From contig JAZDHY010000092.1 of assembly GCA_043805435.1 (NCBI GenBank), positions 1 to 64,000 on the forward strand: a DNA stretch of 64,000 nucleotides. The letters run 5' to 3'. Of this stretch, positions 45,072 to 53,717 are shown piece after piece. The stretch is from JAEXOD01 sp043805435 (GTDB taxonomy: Bacteria; Bacteroidota; Ignavibacteria; Ignavibacteriales; Melioribacteraceae). The translations under genes were made by a program, and so were the position numbers. The stretch's first letter is position 1, and every line of letters starts with the position of its first letter. Under the pieces are notes generated by a model. That model was not told where the DNA came from, did no database searches, and saw nothing but the letters and a program-made list of their open reading frames with translations.

Positions 45072-45684
45072 TGTAGCGCAAGTTTCAGCTAGCAGGCTTT
45101 AATATAATTAGTATTTCTTTCCAAAGTTTGCGAGATAAATCTCGCACTACAATTAGGCGTAATAGTAAAAAATGTAGCATTGTAGCGCAAGCTTCACAGA
45201 CTGTGTTAAAACTGGGGAATAGTTGTAATAAAAAGGAACTCATCCTTCGACTCAGCAAACCCCGCTGAGTACACCGCCTTCTCTTAAAAATAGAAGGGGA
45301 GTGATTGTAAAAACATATTATACAATAACTTCCCGTTTAATATTTCCCCTCTCTTTTAAGAGAGGGGATTAAGGGGTGAGTTCGGTTTTTTAATTTTCAC
45401 ACAGTCTGTTCAGCTCGCAGGCTTTAATATAATTAGTATTTCTTTCCAAAGTTTGCGAGATAAATCTCGCACTACAATTGGGCAAAATAGCAAAAAATGT
45501 AGCATTGTAGCGCAAGCTTCAGCTCGCAGGCTTTAATATAATTAGTATTTCTTTCCAAGGTTTGCGGGATAAATCTAGCACTACAATTGGGCAAAATAGC
45601 AAAAAATGTAGCATTGTAGCGCGAGCTTTAGCTCGCAGGCTTTAATATAATTAGTATTTCTTTCCAAAGTTTGCGAGATAAATA
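45072..45684. repeat. Array of four 109-bp REP-like units
   Basis: Units start with TGTAGCGC at 45072, 45181, 45506 and 45615. Steps are 109, 325 and 109 bp, and 325 equals 109 plus the 216-bp insertion and target duplication at 45193-45412. Each unit holds AGCTCGCAGGCTTTAATATA, the hairpin GCGAGAT-AA-ATCTCGC and imperfect inverted ends (TTGTAGCGC...GCACTACAAT). The last unit is cut at about 45684. Typical of REP/RAYT-type mobile palindromes; no transposase lies in this window. Confidence 0.88.
45197..45408. mobile_element. 212-bp MITE-like insertion with TTCA target duplication
   Basis: CAGACTGTGTTAAAA (45197-45211) and TTTTCACACAGTCTG (45394-45408) are inverted ends matching at 14 of 15 positions. 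TTCA flanks both ends (45193-45196 and 45409-45412). Removing the element and one TTCA restores an exact 109-bp unit. Inside are the hairpins ACTCAGC...GCTGAGT and CCCCTCTCTT-TT-AAGAGAGGGG (45346-45367). No coding capacity. Confidence 0.85.
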
Positions 45685-45722
45685 AAGGATAATTTTACCC
45701 ATTTAATAGAAACAAACATCCT

Positions 45723-47042
45723 TTACCCCTCTTTTACTCTCACATCATCTACAAAATGCAAAATAATTAAACCAACTATAAAAAACGCACCTATTGTTAA
45801 TATGGCAAAACGTTGACTGTTTGTACCGTAACTGACCAAACCAAAAACCAAAGGGCCTAAAATTGCTGAACTTTTACCAAAAAATGAAAAGAAACCAAAA
45901 AACTCGGTTTTCTTTTCGGGCGGAATCAACTGACTCATAAAACTGCGGCTTGTTGATTGTGTTGCACCCATAACGCTACCGGCAAGCAGACCAACAAAAT
46001 AAAATCCGTAACGCACTGCAGATTCCACACCAATTGAAAAAGTATTTGATATATATATAATTAAAAAGCTATTGTTGTAACTTGTTAAAAACGCAACAAC
46101 TATTGTTAATACCCAAATTAATAACGAATAAACAATAGCCTTTTTTTGACCTATTGCATCCCCTAATATCCCAAAAACAATAGACCCCACAATTGCGGTT
46201 GTTTGTACAATAATAAAAAATATTATTAATTCCGTAAGTGAAAAATGAAGTGTGGTACTTGCATAATTTCCCGAAAAATAAATAACAGTATTAACCCCTT
46301 CAATATAAAAGAAAAATGCAATTAAAAACATGGTTAGGTTTTTATAATATTTAAGATGAGTTATCGTATTCCACACTCTTGAAAAACCTATACTTAAATA
46401 ATTTACAGATGGCAGTTTTGTTTTACGGGTATCGTGTATAAATATAAAAAGAGGCAATGAAAACACTAAAAAGAATAAAGCAGCCATAGGAAAAGTTTCT
46501 TTTAACATATTAGCATTAATTAAGGGATACGCCAATGCCAAGGCTGCAAGAGAACCCAAATAACCCATTGCAAAACCATACCCGCTTACCCTTCCATAAT
46601 TTTTAGGAGTAGTAATTTCGGGTAAAAACGAATCGTAAAAAACCAACCCGGCTTCAAAACCAATATTTGCTAATATAAACAATAAAATTGCCCATAAAAC
46701 AGATCCTTTATCCAAATAAAACAACAAAGCCGTTGAAATAATACATAACAAAGTAAAAAACAACAAAAATCGTTTTTTACCTGCGGAATGGTCGGCAATG
46801 GCACCTAATACTGGTGAAATTATTGCAGTAATAAGCATGGAAATACTTGTTCCGAAACTCCAATATAAATCGCCAATAGATTTACCATCGGCAATTACTT
46901 TTTTAAAATATACTGCAAATAAAAATGTAACTACAACAATTGAATACGATGTGTTGGCAAAATCGAATAAAGTCCATACAAATATTTGGAACTTATTGTT
47001 CTTTTTGGAATCAGGCAGGCTTTTTGGGGAGTGTAATGTCAA
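45723..47042 (-). CDS. UMF1/Atg22-type MFS transporter
   Basis: 439 residues with about 12 membrane helices. The N-terminus FVWTLFDFANTSYSIVVVTF and the late KKTEFFGFFSFFGKSSAILG are characteristic of the UMF1 family, related to fungal vacuolar effluxer Atg22. Substrates in bacteria are poorly known; amino-acid efflux is suggested by the eukaryotic relatives. Its start overlaps the end of nusB by 32 bases on the same strand, indicating coupled expression. Confidence 0.85.
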   Translation of the reverse strand: MTLHSPKSLPDSKKNNKFQIFVWTLFDFANTSYSIVVVTFLFAVYFKKVIADGKSIGDLYWSFGTSISMLITAIISPVLGAIADHSAGKKRFLLFFTLLCIISTALLFYLDKGSVLWAILLFILANIGFEAGLVFYDSFLPEITTPKNYGRVSGYGFAMGYLGSLAALALAYPLINANMLKETFPMAALFFLVFSLPLFIFIHDTRKTKLPSVNYLSIGFSRVWNTITHLKYYKNLTMFLIAFFFYIEGVNTVIYFSGNYASTTLHFSLTELIIFFIIVQTTAIVGSIVFGILGDAIGQKKAIVYSLLIWVLTIVVAFLTSYNNSFLIIYISNTFSIGVESAVRYGFYFVGLLAGSVMGATQSTSRSFMSQLIPPEKKTEFFGFFSFFGKSSAILGPLVFGLVSYGTNSQRFAILTIGAFFIVGLIILHFVDDVRVKEG

Positions 47043-47490
47043 TCAATCCTCTACCAAATTTATTAAGTTTTCCGCTTGTTTTTAATTCATTTAAAACGGC
47101 ATCTAAAATACCATTAATAAATTTGCCGCTTTTTTGTGTACTGTAATCTTTTGCAATTTCAATAACTTCATTAATTGATACTTTTGGCGGTATATCAGGA
47201 AAATATAACAACTCGCAAATACCAATACGAATAAGTAATTTATCAATTAATGCAATTCTATCCATTTCCCAATTTGCAACTCTGTCACTAATCATTTTAT
47301 CCAAATCCGGAGCATAACGTGTTACTGTATTAATTAAATTTTTACAAAATAATCTATCGGCTGCCGATTCAACATCAGACAATAAACCTTCCGTCAATAA
47401 TTCAATTCTATCTTTATTCATTTCGTAAGCGTATAAAATTTGTAGCGATTTTTCTCTTAAAGCTCTTCTATTAATTTTTTTAGAATTCAT
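47011..47490 (-). CDS. nusB: Transcription antitermination factor NusB
   Basis: 159 residues, all-helical. NRRALREKSLQILYAYEMNK at the start and the C-terminal NEVIEIAKDYSTQKSGKFINGILDAV are diagnostic for NusB, which binds boxA RNA together with S10 (NusE) in rRNA antitermination. It lies upstream of, and overlaps, the UMF1-type transporter. Confidence 0.95.
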   Translation of the reverse strand: MNSKKINRRALREKSLQILYAYEMNKDRIELLTEGLLSDVESAADRLFCKNLINTVTRYAPDLDKMISDRVANWEMDRIALIDKLLIRIGICELLYFPDIPPKVSINEVIEIAKDYSTQKSGKFINGILDAVLNELKTSGKLNKFGRGLIDITLPKKPA

Positions 47491-47649
47491 TCTTATCCCT
47501 TAAATAACATATATTTTTAATATTTTCCTGAGATGGATTCAAAATCGGAAAAACTGATATTTTAAACTTAACTAAAATAACATACAAGTCAAATTTAATT
47601 TATAACGTTTTGGTACATTTTTTTTGATGTGTGATAAACACTTTAACTT

Positions 47650-47676
47650 AATTCCCCCTTAAGGCAAGGGGGAATT
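47650..47676. repeat. Perfect 11-bp hairpin
   Basis: AATTCCCCCTT (47650-47660), loop AAGGC, AAGGGGGAATT (47666-47676). It may terminate the dehydrogenase gene on the minus strand, but the T-tract there is weak. It resembles the CCCCCTCT/AGAGGGGG hairpins at 65-89 and 45346-45367. Confidence 0.6.
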
Positions 47677-47726
47677 TTTAAAAATAGTAATAGAACATAT
47701 AAGATTCTAGTTAACAATCCCTGTAA

Positions 47727-48839
47727 TTATTTTTTAACCAACTCCCCTAGTCTTCCCGAATATTTTGAAGAACCGGAATAAAGTTTTCTAATACCGCCAA
47801 TTTTTGCCAAACGTTCCTGCGCAATTTTCAGCGAGGCTTCATTTGAAGGAATACTTAATTCTTTTGATGTACGTAACACTCTTTTTACAATTTCGTATAT
47901 ACTTTCGGCTTGTTTCATTGCTCTGTCTTGTCTATATCCTTCAATTTCATTTGCAACATTTATTAATCCGCCTGCATTAATAACATAATCCGGTGCATAT
48001 ATTATACCTTTATTGTAAAGATCCATACCATGTTTTTCTTCATCTTCTAATTGATTATTTGCTCCCCCGGCTATAATTTCAGCTTTAATTTTAGGAATAG
48101 TCTCATCATTTAATATTCCGCCTAGTGCATTTGGTGAAAAAATATCACAATTTATTTCATAAATTTCTTCAGGTTTAACTACATGAGCTTTAACTGTTTC
48201 CAAAACTCTTTTAATTTTTTCGTCAACCAAATCAGTAATAAATAATTCAGCACCTTCGCTATATAAATGTTCACACAAAAATCTGGATACTTGACCGGCA
48301 CCTTGAATAGCAATTTTTCTGCCGCGTAAAGAGTCCGAACCCCATTTTTCATGAGCGCATGCCTTCATGCCAACATAAACACTGTACGAAGTAACCGGAG
48401 CAGGATCTCCCGAACCGCCTAAGGCTTTAGAGATACCGGTAACATACTTTGTTTCCATCCTTACATATTCCATATCTTTAACAGAAGTGCCAACATCCTC
48501 AGCAGTAATAAATCTACCGGAAAGACCATCAACAAACTTACCAAAAGTTCTGAAAAGTAATTCATCTTTCATAGTTGCCGAATCGCCAATTATAACAGCT
48601 TTGCCGCCGCCAAAATTTAAACCGGCTACCGCAGATTTGTATGTCATTGCCCGTGATAAACGCAAAACGTCCTTGAGTGCAGCGTCCACACTTGAATAGT
48701 TCCACATTCTGGTTCCGCCAAGCGCAGGGCCCAATTTTGTGTCGTGAATTGCAATTATTGCTTTAAGTCCGGATTCCTTATTTGAACAAAAAACAACTTG
48801 TTCATGATCGTGCATTTCAATAGTTTCAAAAATTTCCAT
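47727..48839 (-). CDS. Leu/Glu/Phe/Val-type amino acid dehydrogenase
   Basis: 370 residues of the Glu/Leu/Phe/Val dehydrogenase family. The N-terminal catalytic domain has KAIIAIHDTKLGPALGGTRM and the catalytic lysine region MTYKSAVAGLNFGGGKAVI; the Rossmann part has GRKIAIQGAGQVSRFLCEHL. The pattern is closest to leucine dehydrogenase (NAD+-dependent deamination of branched-chain amino acids). A TAG-free ATG with GGGAGAC upstream. No neighbour is obviously linked, so substrate preference is uncertain. Confidence 0.88.
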   Translation of the reverse strand: MEIFETIEMHDHEQVVFCSNKESGLKAIIAIHDTKLGPALGGTRMWNYSSVDAALKDVLRLSRAMTYKSAVAGLNFGGGKAVIIGDSATMKDELLFRTFGKFVDGLSGRFITAEDVGTSVKDMEYVRMETKYVTGISKALGGSGDPAPVTSYSVYVGMKACAHEKWGSDSLRGRKIAIQGAGQVSRFLCEHLYSEGAELFITDLVDEKIKRVLETVKAHVVKPEEIYEINCDIFSPNALGGILNDETIPKIKAEIIAGGANNQLEDEEKHGMDLYNKGIIYAPDYVINAGGLINVANEIEGYRQDRAMKQAESIYEIVKRVLRTSKELSIPSNEASLKIAQERLAKIGGIRKLYSGSSKYSGRLGELVKK

Positions 48840-48866
48840 CAGTAGTCTCCCGATTTAGTTGTTAAC

Positions 48867-49898
48867 TTATATAGCAAACAGCCAAAACAATATAAGTGCT
48901 ATACTTTCTCTTATTCTGTAATATATTAATGTTTCAAATTTGTATTCATTTCCGCTTGAAATACCTTCTGCATTTACATTAAAGAATTTACAAATTTCCA
49001 GAACACGTTTCAAGTGAAATTGATCAGAAATTATAATTATTTTCTCAAATTCCCTCTTTTCTTGTAGTTCACTACGTATAAATTTAATTTGTTCGGTTGT
49101 TGTTGATGTTTTATTTTCAACAAGTATATCATTTTCGCTAACACCAAGTTTCCTTAAAAATCTATTAGCAGTTTCAGCTTCGGTTAATTCACCCGGTGCT
49201 TTACCGCCTGTAACCTGAATTTTATCAATTATCCCTTTATTATACAATTCAAAAGCTTTATAAATTCTTCCTTTTAATACAGGACTTGGTTGATTTTGTT
49301 TCCAAACAGCAGCACCCAAAATTACACCACAATCATATTTTTCCACTTTAATTTTTTCAGTATCAATAGTATCAGTATATCCTGTTGTATATAAGTAAGC
49401 AAAAACTAATATCAAAGAAATTACAAATGTGCAAAACACAAACGCTTTTAAATATATAAAATAACCTTTTTTATATATTAATGAAACAACTACAAAAGCA
49501 AAATATATTGCAATACTAAAATTTACTACAAACAAAATACCCAAACTTGCTTTACGTATGGGATAACCCCAAAAATATCCTTCTTTAATTGGGAAATTTG
49601 TTTTTGTTATTACCGCAATTAAAAATAATGGAACAAGCATTAAAATTGATACAATAATTAAAATAACCGCATGTGTATTAAAAGAATCGGTTCGTTTAAC
49701 ATATACAAAAAATAAAGTTAAAATTGTTGAGCAAAACAGACTAATGACAAGTAAATTTCCAATTGTAACAATTTTAAATTCATTTATCGGCAGTCTATTT
49801 AAATTATACTTAAAAACAAATAGCGCAAAATAGTTAATAATTAAAATACTTATTAAAAATAGAAAACTTTTATAATTCCCTTCAATTTTATTTTTCAC
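48867..49898 (-). CDS. Membrane protein with YdcF/SanA-type DUF218 domain
   Basis: 343 residues. About six hydrophobic segments in the first 180 residues are followed by a DUF218 domain (CGVILGAAVWKQNQPSPVLK, VTGGKAPGELTEAETANRFL, VENKTSTTTEQ, IIIISDQFHLKR). The family includes SanA, YdcF and ElyC, linked to envelope integrity and lipid-carrier metabolism. It overlaps the ABC ATPase gene by 4 nt, so the two are translationally coupled, which is an unusual pairing. The biochemical activity is unknown. Confidence 0.8.
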   Translation of the reverse strand: MKNKIEGNYKSFLFLISILIINYFALFVFKYNLNRLPINEFKIVTIGNLLVISLFCSTILTLFFVYVKRTDSFNTHAVILIIVSILMLVPLFLIAVITKTNFPIKEGYFWGYPIRKASLGILFVVNFSIAIYFAFVVVSLIYKKGYFIYLKAFVFCTFVISLILVFAYLYTTGYTDTIDTEKIKVEKYDCGVILGAAVWKQNQPSPVLKGRIYKAFELYNKGIIDKIQVTGGKAPGELTEAETANRFLRKLGVSENDILVENKTSTTTEQIKFIRSELQEKREFEKIIIISDQFHLKRVLEICKFFNVNAEGISSGNEYKFETLIYYRIRESIALILFWLFAI

Positions 49899-50713
49899 TC
49901 AACATCCATAATTGCCGGTAATAGATTAATAGTCTTATCCTTTATATTTTTTTTAACTTGTACACTATTATCAAGTGAAAACGTGTTAATTAAATTTTCA
50001 TCAATTAACACACTATCTGGTTTACCATCCATAATTATTTTCCCATCCTTAAATAAAACAACACGTGTTGAATAATAATTTGCCAAATTTAAATGATGCG
50101 TTATAATTACAATACTTAGATTTTCATTTATTCGTAAACTATCCAATAAACCAAATAAATAAATCTCATTTTTAATATCTAAATGCGAATTGGGTTCATC
50201 TAACAGAATAATTTTAGGTTTTTGCACCAAAGCCCTGGCAATATAAGCGCGTTGTGCTTCACCGCCGGAAACTTCGTTAATCCCTTTATTTCTTAAATGA
50301 TAAATTCCTACTTTGTTAAGCATTTCCAATACAATTTCTTTATCATTTTTATTTTCATATCCAAACATATTAAGGTAAGGAGTACGCCCCATCATAACAA
50401 TTTCGTAAACCGAAAAAGGATAAACGGAAAAAAACAATTGTGGTACATATGCAATTATTTTAGCTAATTGATTAATTGAATATAATTTTTTGTCTTTTTC
50501 ATTTATAAATATAGTACCTTCGTTCTGTTTTAATATACCGGCAATAATTTTTAGCAATGTAGATTTTCCGGAACCGTTTGCACCTAAAATGGAAATGAAT
50601 TCTTTTTCAATAATTGAAAAATTAATACCTGACAAAGAAAATACTTCTTCTTTTTTTTTGCTGTAATAGCTAAAATTTATATTTTTTATGTCTAAAATTT
50701 TCACAATACACAA
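49895..50713 (-). CDS. FecE/BtuD-like ABC transporter ATPase without permease
   Basis: 272 residues. Walker A GANGSGKST, signature VSGGEAQRAYIARAL, Walker B IILLDEPNSHLD and the switch histidine in IITHHLNLA are present. YVPQLFFSVYPFSVYEIVMMGRTPYL is typical of ATPases that energise iron-siderophore, heme or cobalamin uptake. No permease or binding protein lies nearby; the next gene is a DUF218 membrane protein. Either the permease is elsewhere or the gene is a relic of a broken operon. Confidence 0.85.
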   Translation of the reverse strand: MCIVKILDIKNINFSYYSKKKEEVFSLSGINFSIIEKEFISILGANGSGKSTLLKIIAGILKQNEGTIFINEKDKKLYSINQLAKIIAYVPQLFFSVYPFSVYEIVMMGRTPYLNMFGYENKNDKEIVLEMLNKVGIYHLRNKGINEVSGGEAQRAYIARALVQKPKIILLDEPNSHLDIKNEIYLFGLLDSLRINENLSIVIITHHLNLANYYSTRVVLFKDGKIIMDGKPDSVLIDENLINTFSLDNSVQVKKNIKDKTINLLPAIMDVE

Positions 50714-50786
50714 TATTTTTAAACTTATAATGTATAAAAAAGAATTTAGCTTTACAACAATGTATATCTAAAATTTGCAAATATTG

Positions 50787-51557
50787 TTATCTTATTTTTT
50801 CGAATATTTCATTTAGTTTTTTATTATAAATATCTTTAATTAATTGTTCACTTTCCATTATCGGTTTAACTGCAACCAAGTCCATAACAGTACTTTTGTC
50901 AATATCACTAAAAAGTGTATTAACAGCTCCAATAAGCATATTTTTAATGCCTTTTTGAGCTTCAATTTCATCCAAACCAAAGGAAATACCCAATTCTTTT
51001 AATTTTTCTATTTGAAATTGAAAATACGTGGGTCCCATTGCAGTAACAATTGCATAAGCTTCTAATTTCGCCTCTTCTACTTCCGGTGCTTCACCAAAAA
51101 TTTTCATAAACTCCAAAATTTTAATTTTTTCATCAGCCAATAAATTTGCAGAAAATGAAATAGGATTATACCCTTCATTAATTATACTTGGAGCATTTGG
51201 TATTGTTCTTACTATCTTGGTATCATCACCTAATATTTCAAAAAAGTCTTTAATTTTAATTTTGGGTGCTAAAGCAATAATAATTTGATTATTATTTAAG
51301 CCTTCTTTAATTACAGATAAAACTTCTTTAATTTTGGGTGGATGCAAAGCTATAAAAATATATTCTGCTGTTACACATTCGCTTAAATCCTGTGCAATTT
51401 GTATATTTGGGTAATTTTCCTTTAATAGTTTCACTTGATTCTTTTCAATATCGTAAACTATTATATTTTCAAGCGTTATACCTTTGCGTTTTAGGCCTTC
51501 TAACATAATTTTTGTAATTCTACCTGCGCCGATAAAACTAACACTATAATTTTTCAT
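50787..51557 (-). CDS. ProC-family (pyrroline-5-carboxylate reductase-like) protein
   Basis: 256 residues. The N-terminal Rossmann domain (SFIGAGRITKIMLEGLKRKG, IFIALHPPKIKEVL, IVRTIPNAPSIINEGYNPIS) is clearly of the ProC type. In the C-terminal dimer domain ProC enzymes carry the SPGGTT substrate motif; the corresponding place here reads LVAVKPIMESE. GPTYFQFQIEKL replaces the usual GSGPAY. I infer a paralogue with another substrate rather than the proline enzyme. It stands between the ABC ATPase and the TetR gene. Confidence 0.78.
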   Translation of the reverse strand: MKNYSVSFIGAGRITKIMLEGLKRKGITLENIIVYDIEKNQVKLLKENYPNIQIAQDLSECVTAEYIFIALHPPKIKEVLSVIKEGLNNNQIIIALAPKIKIKDFFEILGDDTKIVRTIPNAPSIINEGYNPISFSANLLADEKIKILEFMKIFGEAPEVEEAKLEAYAIVTAMGPTYFQFQIEKLKELGISFGLDEIEAQKGIKNMLIGAVNTLFSDIDKSTVMDLVAVKPIMESEQLIKDIYNKKLNEIFEKIR

Positions 51558-51797
51558 TTTACTCCTATTTTAGCAATAAATCGTTTCGTTAATTAACGAA
51601 ATATAAATATCAAAGAAATAAATGTCAAATGAATTTTCTATATCCCTCTATTAATAAAGCGATTACAATATCATAATATCTACTGAAAAATTTTGGATTA
51701 TAATATGTTACATACATTAAACACCCCTCAGTGATGGAATTGTTATTGTTAAAGCAAAAATAATAATTGAAAAACCCCGACTGCGAGAAATGATTTG

Positions 51798-52469
51798 TTA
51801 TATTGGAATGGCCTCTATTTGATTATTATCACCACTTTTAAGAATTCCGTTAAAAAGAATTTTTAATAAAAAATTTATCTCTTTTTCCGTATTAATATTT
51901 TGAGCACCTTTATACGTTAATAAAGCACGTATATAAGGGAAAACAAAAGAAGGATAAAAAAGTACTAATGCTTCCGGATCAATATCAATCAACTCTCCGT
52001 TTTGAATACATTCTTTTATTTTTTCTTTATAAAGTGTATAAATTTCAAGGTCATATTTGCAGCAAACAGATTGACATTTTTTGCCTCCAAGATTTAATGA
52101 ATTTGTTCTTAAATGAACAAGAAATTCAAATTTGGAAGGGTTATTAATACAAAAATCAAAAATGTCACGCGTAACCATTGTTACAATATCTTTAAAATCT
52201 TTGGCTTTTGCTAATACATCTTCCAACATTTTCAAGTGTCCAAGAAATATTTCGTCAACTATCCCTTTAAATATCTCTTCTTTACTTTCAAAATAATTAT
52301 ATATTGTCCCTTTTCCAAATTCCGAAGCTTCTGCAATTTCTTCCAAAGTAGTAGCATCATATCCTTTTTCAGCAAATAATTTTGTTGCCGCAAATGATAT
52401 TTCGTTTTTCCTAAATATTTTTTCGCGCTCTTTTCTACTTAGATGAACGTCTTCATTTATATTATTCAT
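51798..52469 (-). CDS. TetR-family transcriptional regulator
   Basis: 223 residues. The N-terminal helix-turn-helix is standard: KNEISFAATKLFAEKGYDAT followed by TLEEIAEASEFGKGTIYNYFESKEEIF. The C-terminal ligand domain is divergent and contains KKCQSVCCKYD (around 130-140), a CxxxCC cluster that could bind metal or sense oxidation. Targets are unknown; the neighbouring tonB and ProC-like genes are candidates. Confidence 0.88.
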   Translation of the reverse strand: MNNINEDVHLSRKEREKIFRKNEISFAATKLFAEKGYDATTLEEIAEASEFGKGTIYNYFESKEEIFKGIVDEIFLGHLKMLEDVLAKAKDFKDIVTMVTRDIFDFCINNPSKFEFLVHLRTNSLNLGGKKCQSVCCKYDLEIYTLYKEKIKECIQNGELIDIDPEALVLFYPSFVFPYIRALLTYKGAQNINTEKEINFLLKILFNGILKSGDNNQIEAIPI

Positions 52470-52612
52470 TAAATTTCCTTATTAAACAAACTATGAATTT
52501 ATAGTCACTTTACAAACGTACTATATAAGACAATGAATTTCAAGTCATTTTTGTAATGGTGGTTAAATTATTATATTTTATAAGTTTAAGATAGATTTGA
52601 GGAATCTATAAA

Positions 52613-53287
52613 TTAATATTTTACAGTAATGGGCATTGTTAATTGAACGCTAACATATTTCCCTTTTTGTTTCCCCGGCTTAAATTTTGTTTGTCTAACA
52701 GCCTTCATAACAGCCTCATCACAACCATTGCCAATACCTTTTATTAAATTTACTTTTACAACATCACCATACAAATTAATAAACGCTTTAACAAATACAC
52801 GTCCTTGAATATTATTCTTTTTTGCGGATTCCGGAATTTTTACGCGGGCCTGAATTCCCTCAATTCCTCCAATCGGTTCAGGTTCCATTTCAACCCCAAC
52901 TAAAAAAATAAATTCCTCTTGCGTTTTTTTTTCTTCTGTTATCGGTTTATTTGTTTTATTTGTTGGTGCAGATAATTGTTCGGATAAATCAACATCATCA
53001 ATGACGGTTTCTTTAAGTTCTAGATCATCAAAATTATTACCTAAACTAGATTCTACCGGAATTATCATTTTAGGAGGTGGAGGTGGGATATTATCTTGTT
53101 TTGTGCTTATTACATCCTCAAGATTTATAACTTCCTGATGTTCTATTGGTTTAAATGTTTTTGCTTTAAATTCAGGGAAATACTTAAAAGATAAAATAAT
53201 TATTGTAAGAGATATAATTAAACTAATTTCAAAATATCTGTTATATTTTAATTTTAAATCTACTTTTGGATTTTTACGTAATGCCAA
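52613..53287 (-). CDS. tonB: TonB-family energy transducer
   Basis: 224 residues. One N-terminal membrane helix (about 20-40), a proline-rich stretch PPPPPK, an acidic linker and the C-terminal TonB domain (AKKNNIQGRVFVKAFINLYG, ...CDEAVMKAVRQTKFKPGKQKGKYV). TonB transmits the proton gradient via ExbBD to outer-membrane receptors. No exbB/exbD is in this window. Short relative to E. coli TonB but normal for the Bacteroidota-type family. Confidence 0.9.
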   Translation of the reverse strand: MALRKNPKVDLKLKYNRYFEISLIISLTIIILSFKYFPEFKAKTFKPIEHQEVINLEDVISTKQDNIPPPPPKMIIPVESSLGNNFDDLELKETVIDDVDLSEQLSAPTNKTNKPITEEKKTQEEFIFLVGVEMEPEPIGGIEGIQARVKIPESAKKNNIQGRVFVKAFINLYGDVVKVNLIKGIGNGCDEAVMKAVRQTKFKPGKQKGKYVSVQLTMPITVKY

Positions 53288-53309
53288 TTTATGCTCTCAT
53301 TAATAAAAT

Positions 53310-53717
53310 TTATTTTGACTCTTTTTCTTCCGAAATAAATTTAATAAATGGTATAAATACCACAATTCCAATAATTGCACCCGAAAAATCCAATAACCAA
53401 TCAATAAAATCGCAACTTCTACCGGGGATAAACGATTGCATAATTTCAGTTGCAGCACCATACACCGCAACAATTAATAATACAATAACAAATACTGCTT
53501 TAGAATAGTTTTTAAATCTTGTTTGAAAATGAACCGAAAATGCAAATAAAAATGTTAAAACAAAAAACGCAAAAAAATGTTCAATTTTGTCGCTAATTGC
53601 AAAAACTTCAACAAATTTTACAGATGGTAAAGCTAAAAACCAAGTAAGAATAATAACATACACAATAAAAGGTAAATGTGCTAATAATAGACTATTTTTT
53701 TTTATTATTTTATACAA
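53310..53717 (-). CDS. VanZ-like membrane protein
   Basis: 135 residues with four predicted membrane helices. SDKIEHFFAFFVLTFLFAF and the later GAATEIMQSFIPGRSCDFIDWL match the VanZ-like family (H...F.......E..Q.F.pgR..D..D). Role in bacteria is mostly unknown; VanZ itself confers low-level teicoplanin resistance. Its start overlaps the end of the NAD(P)HX repair gene by 8 nt. Confidence 0.85.
   Translation of the reverse strand: MYKIIKKNSLLLAHLPFIVYVIILTWFLALPSVKFVEVFAISDKIEHFFAFFVLTFLFAFSVHFQTRFKNYSKAVFVIVLLIVAVYGAATEIMQSFIPGRSCDFIDWLLDFSGAIIGIVVFIPFIKFISEEKESK

Noticed and set aside
45072..45684. CRISPR array
   Set aside because: Repeats are regular, but the units are 109 bp and identical across their whole length, without variable spacers; there are no cas genes.
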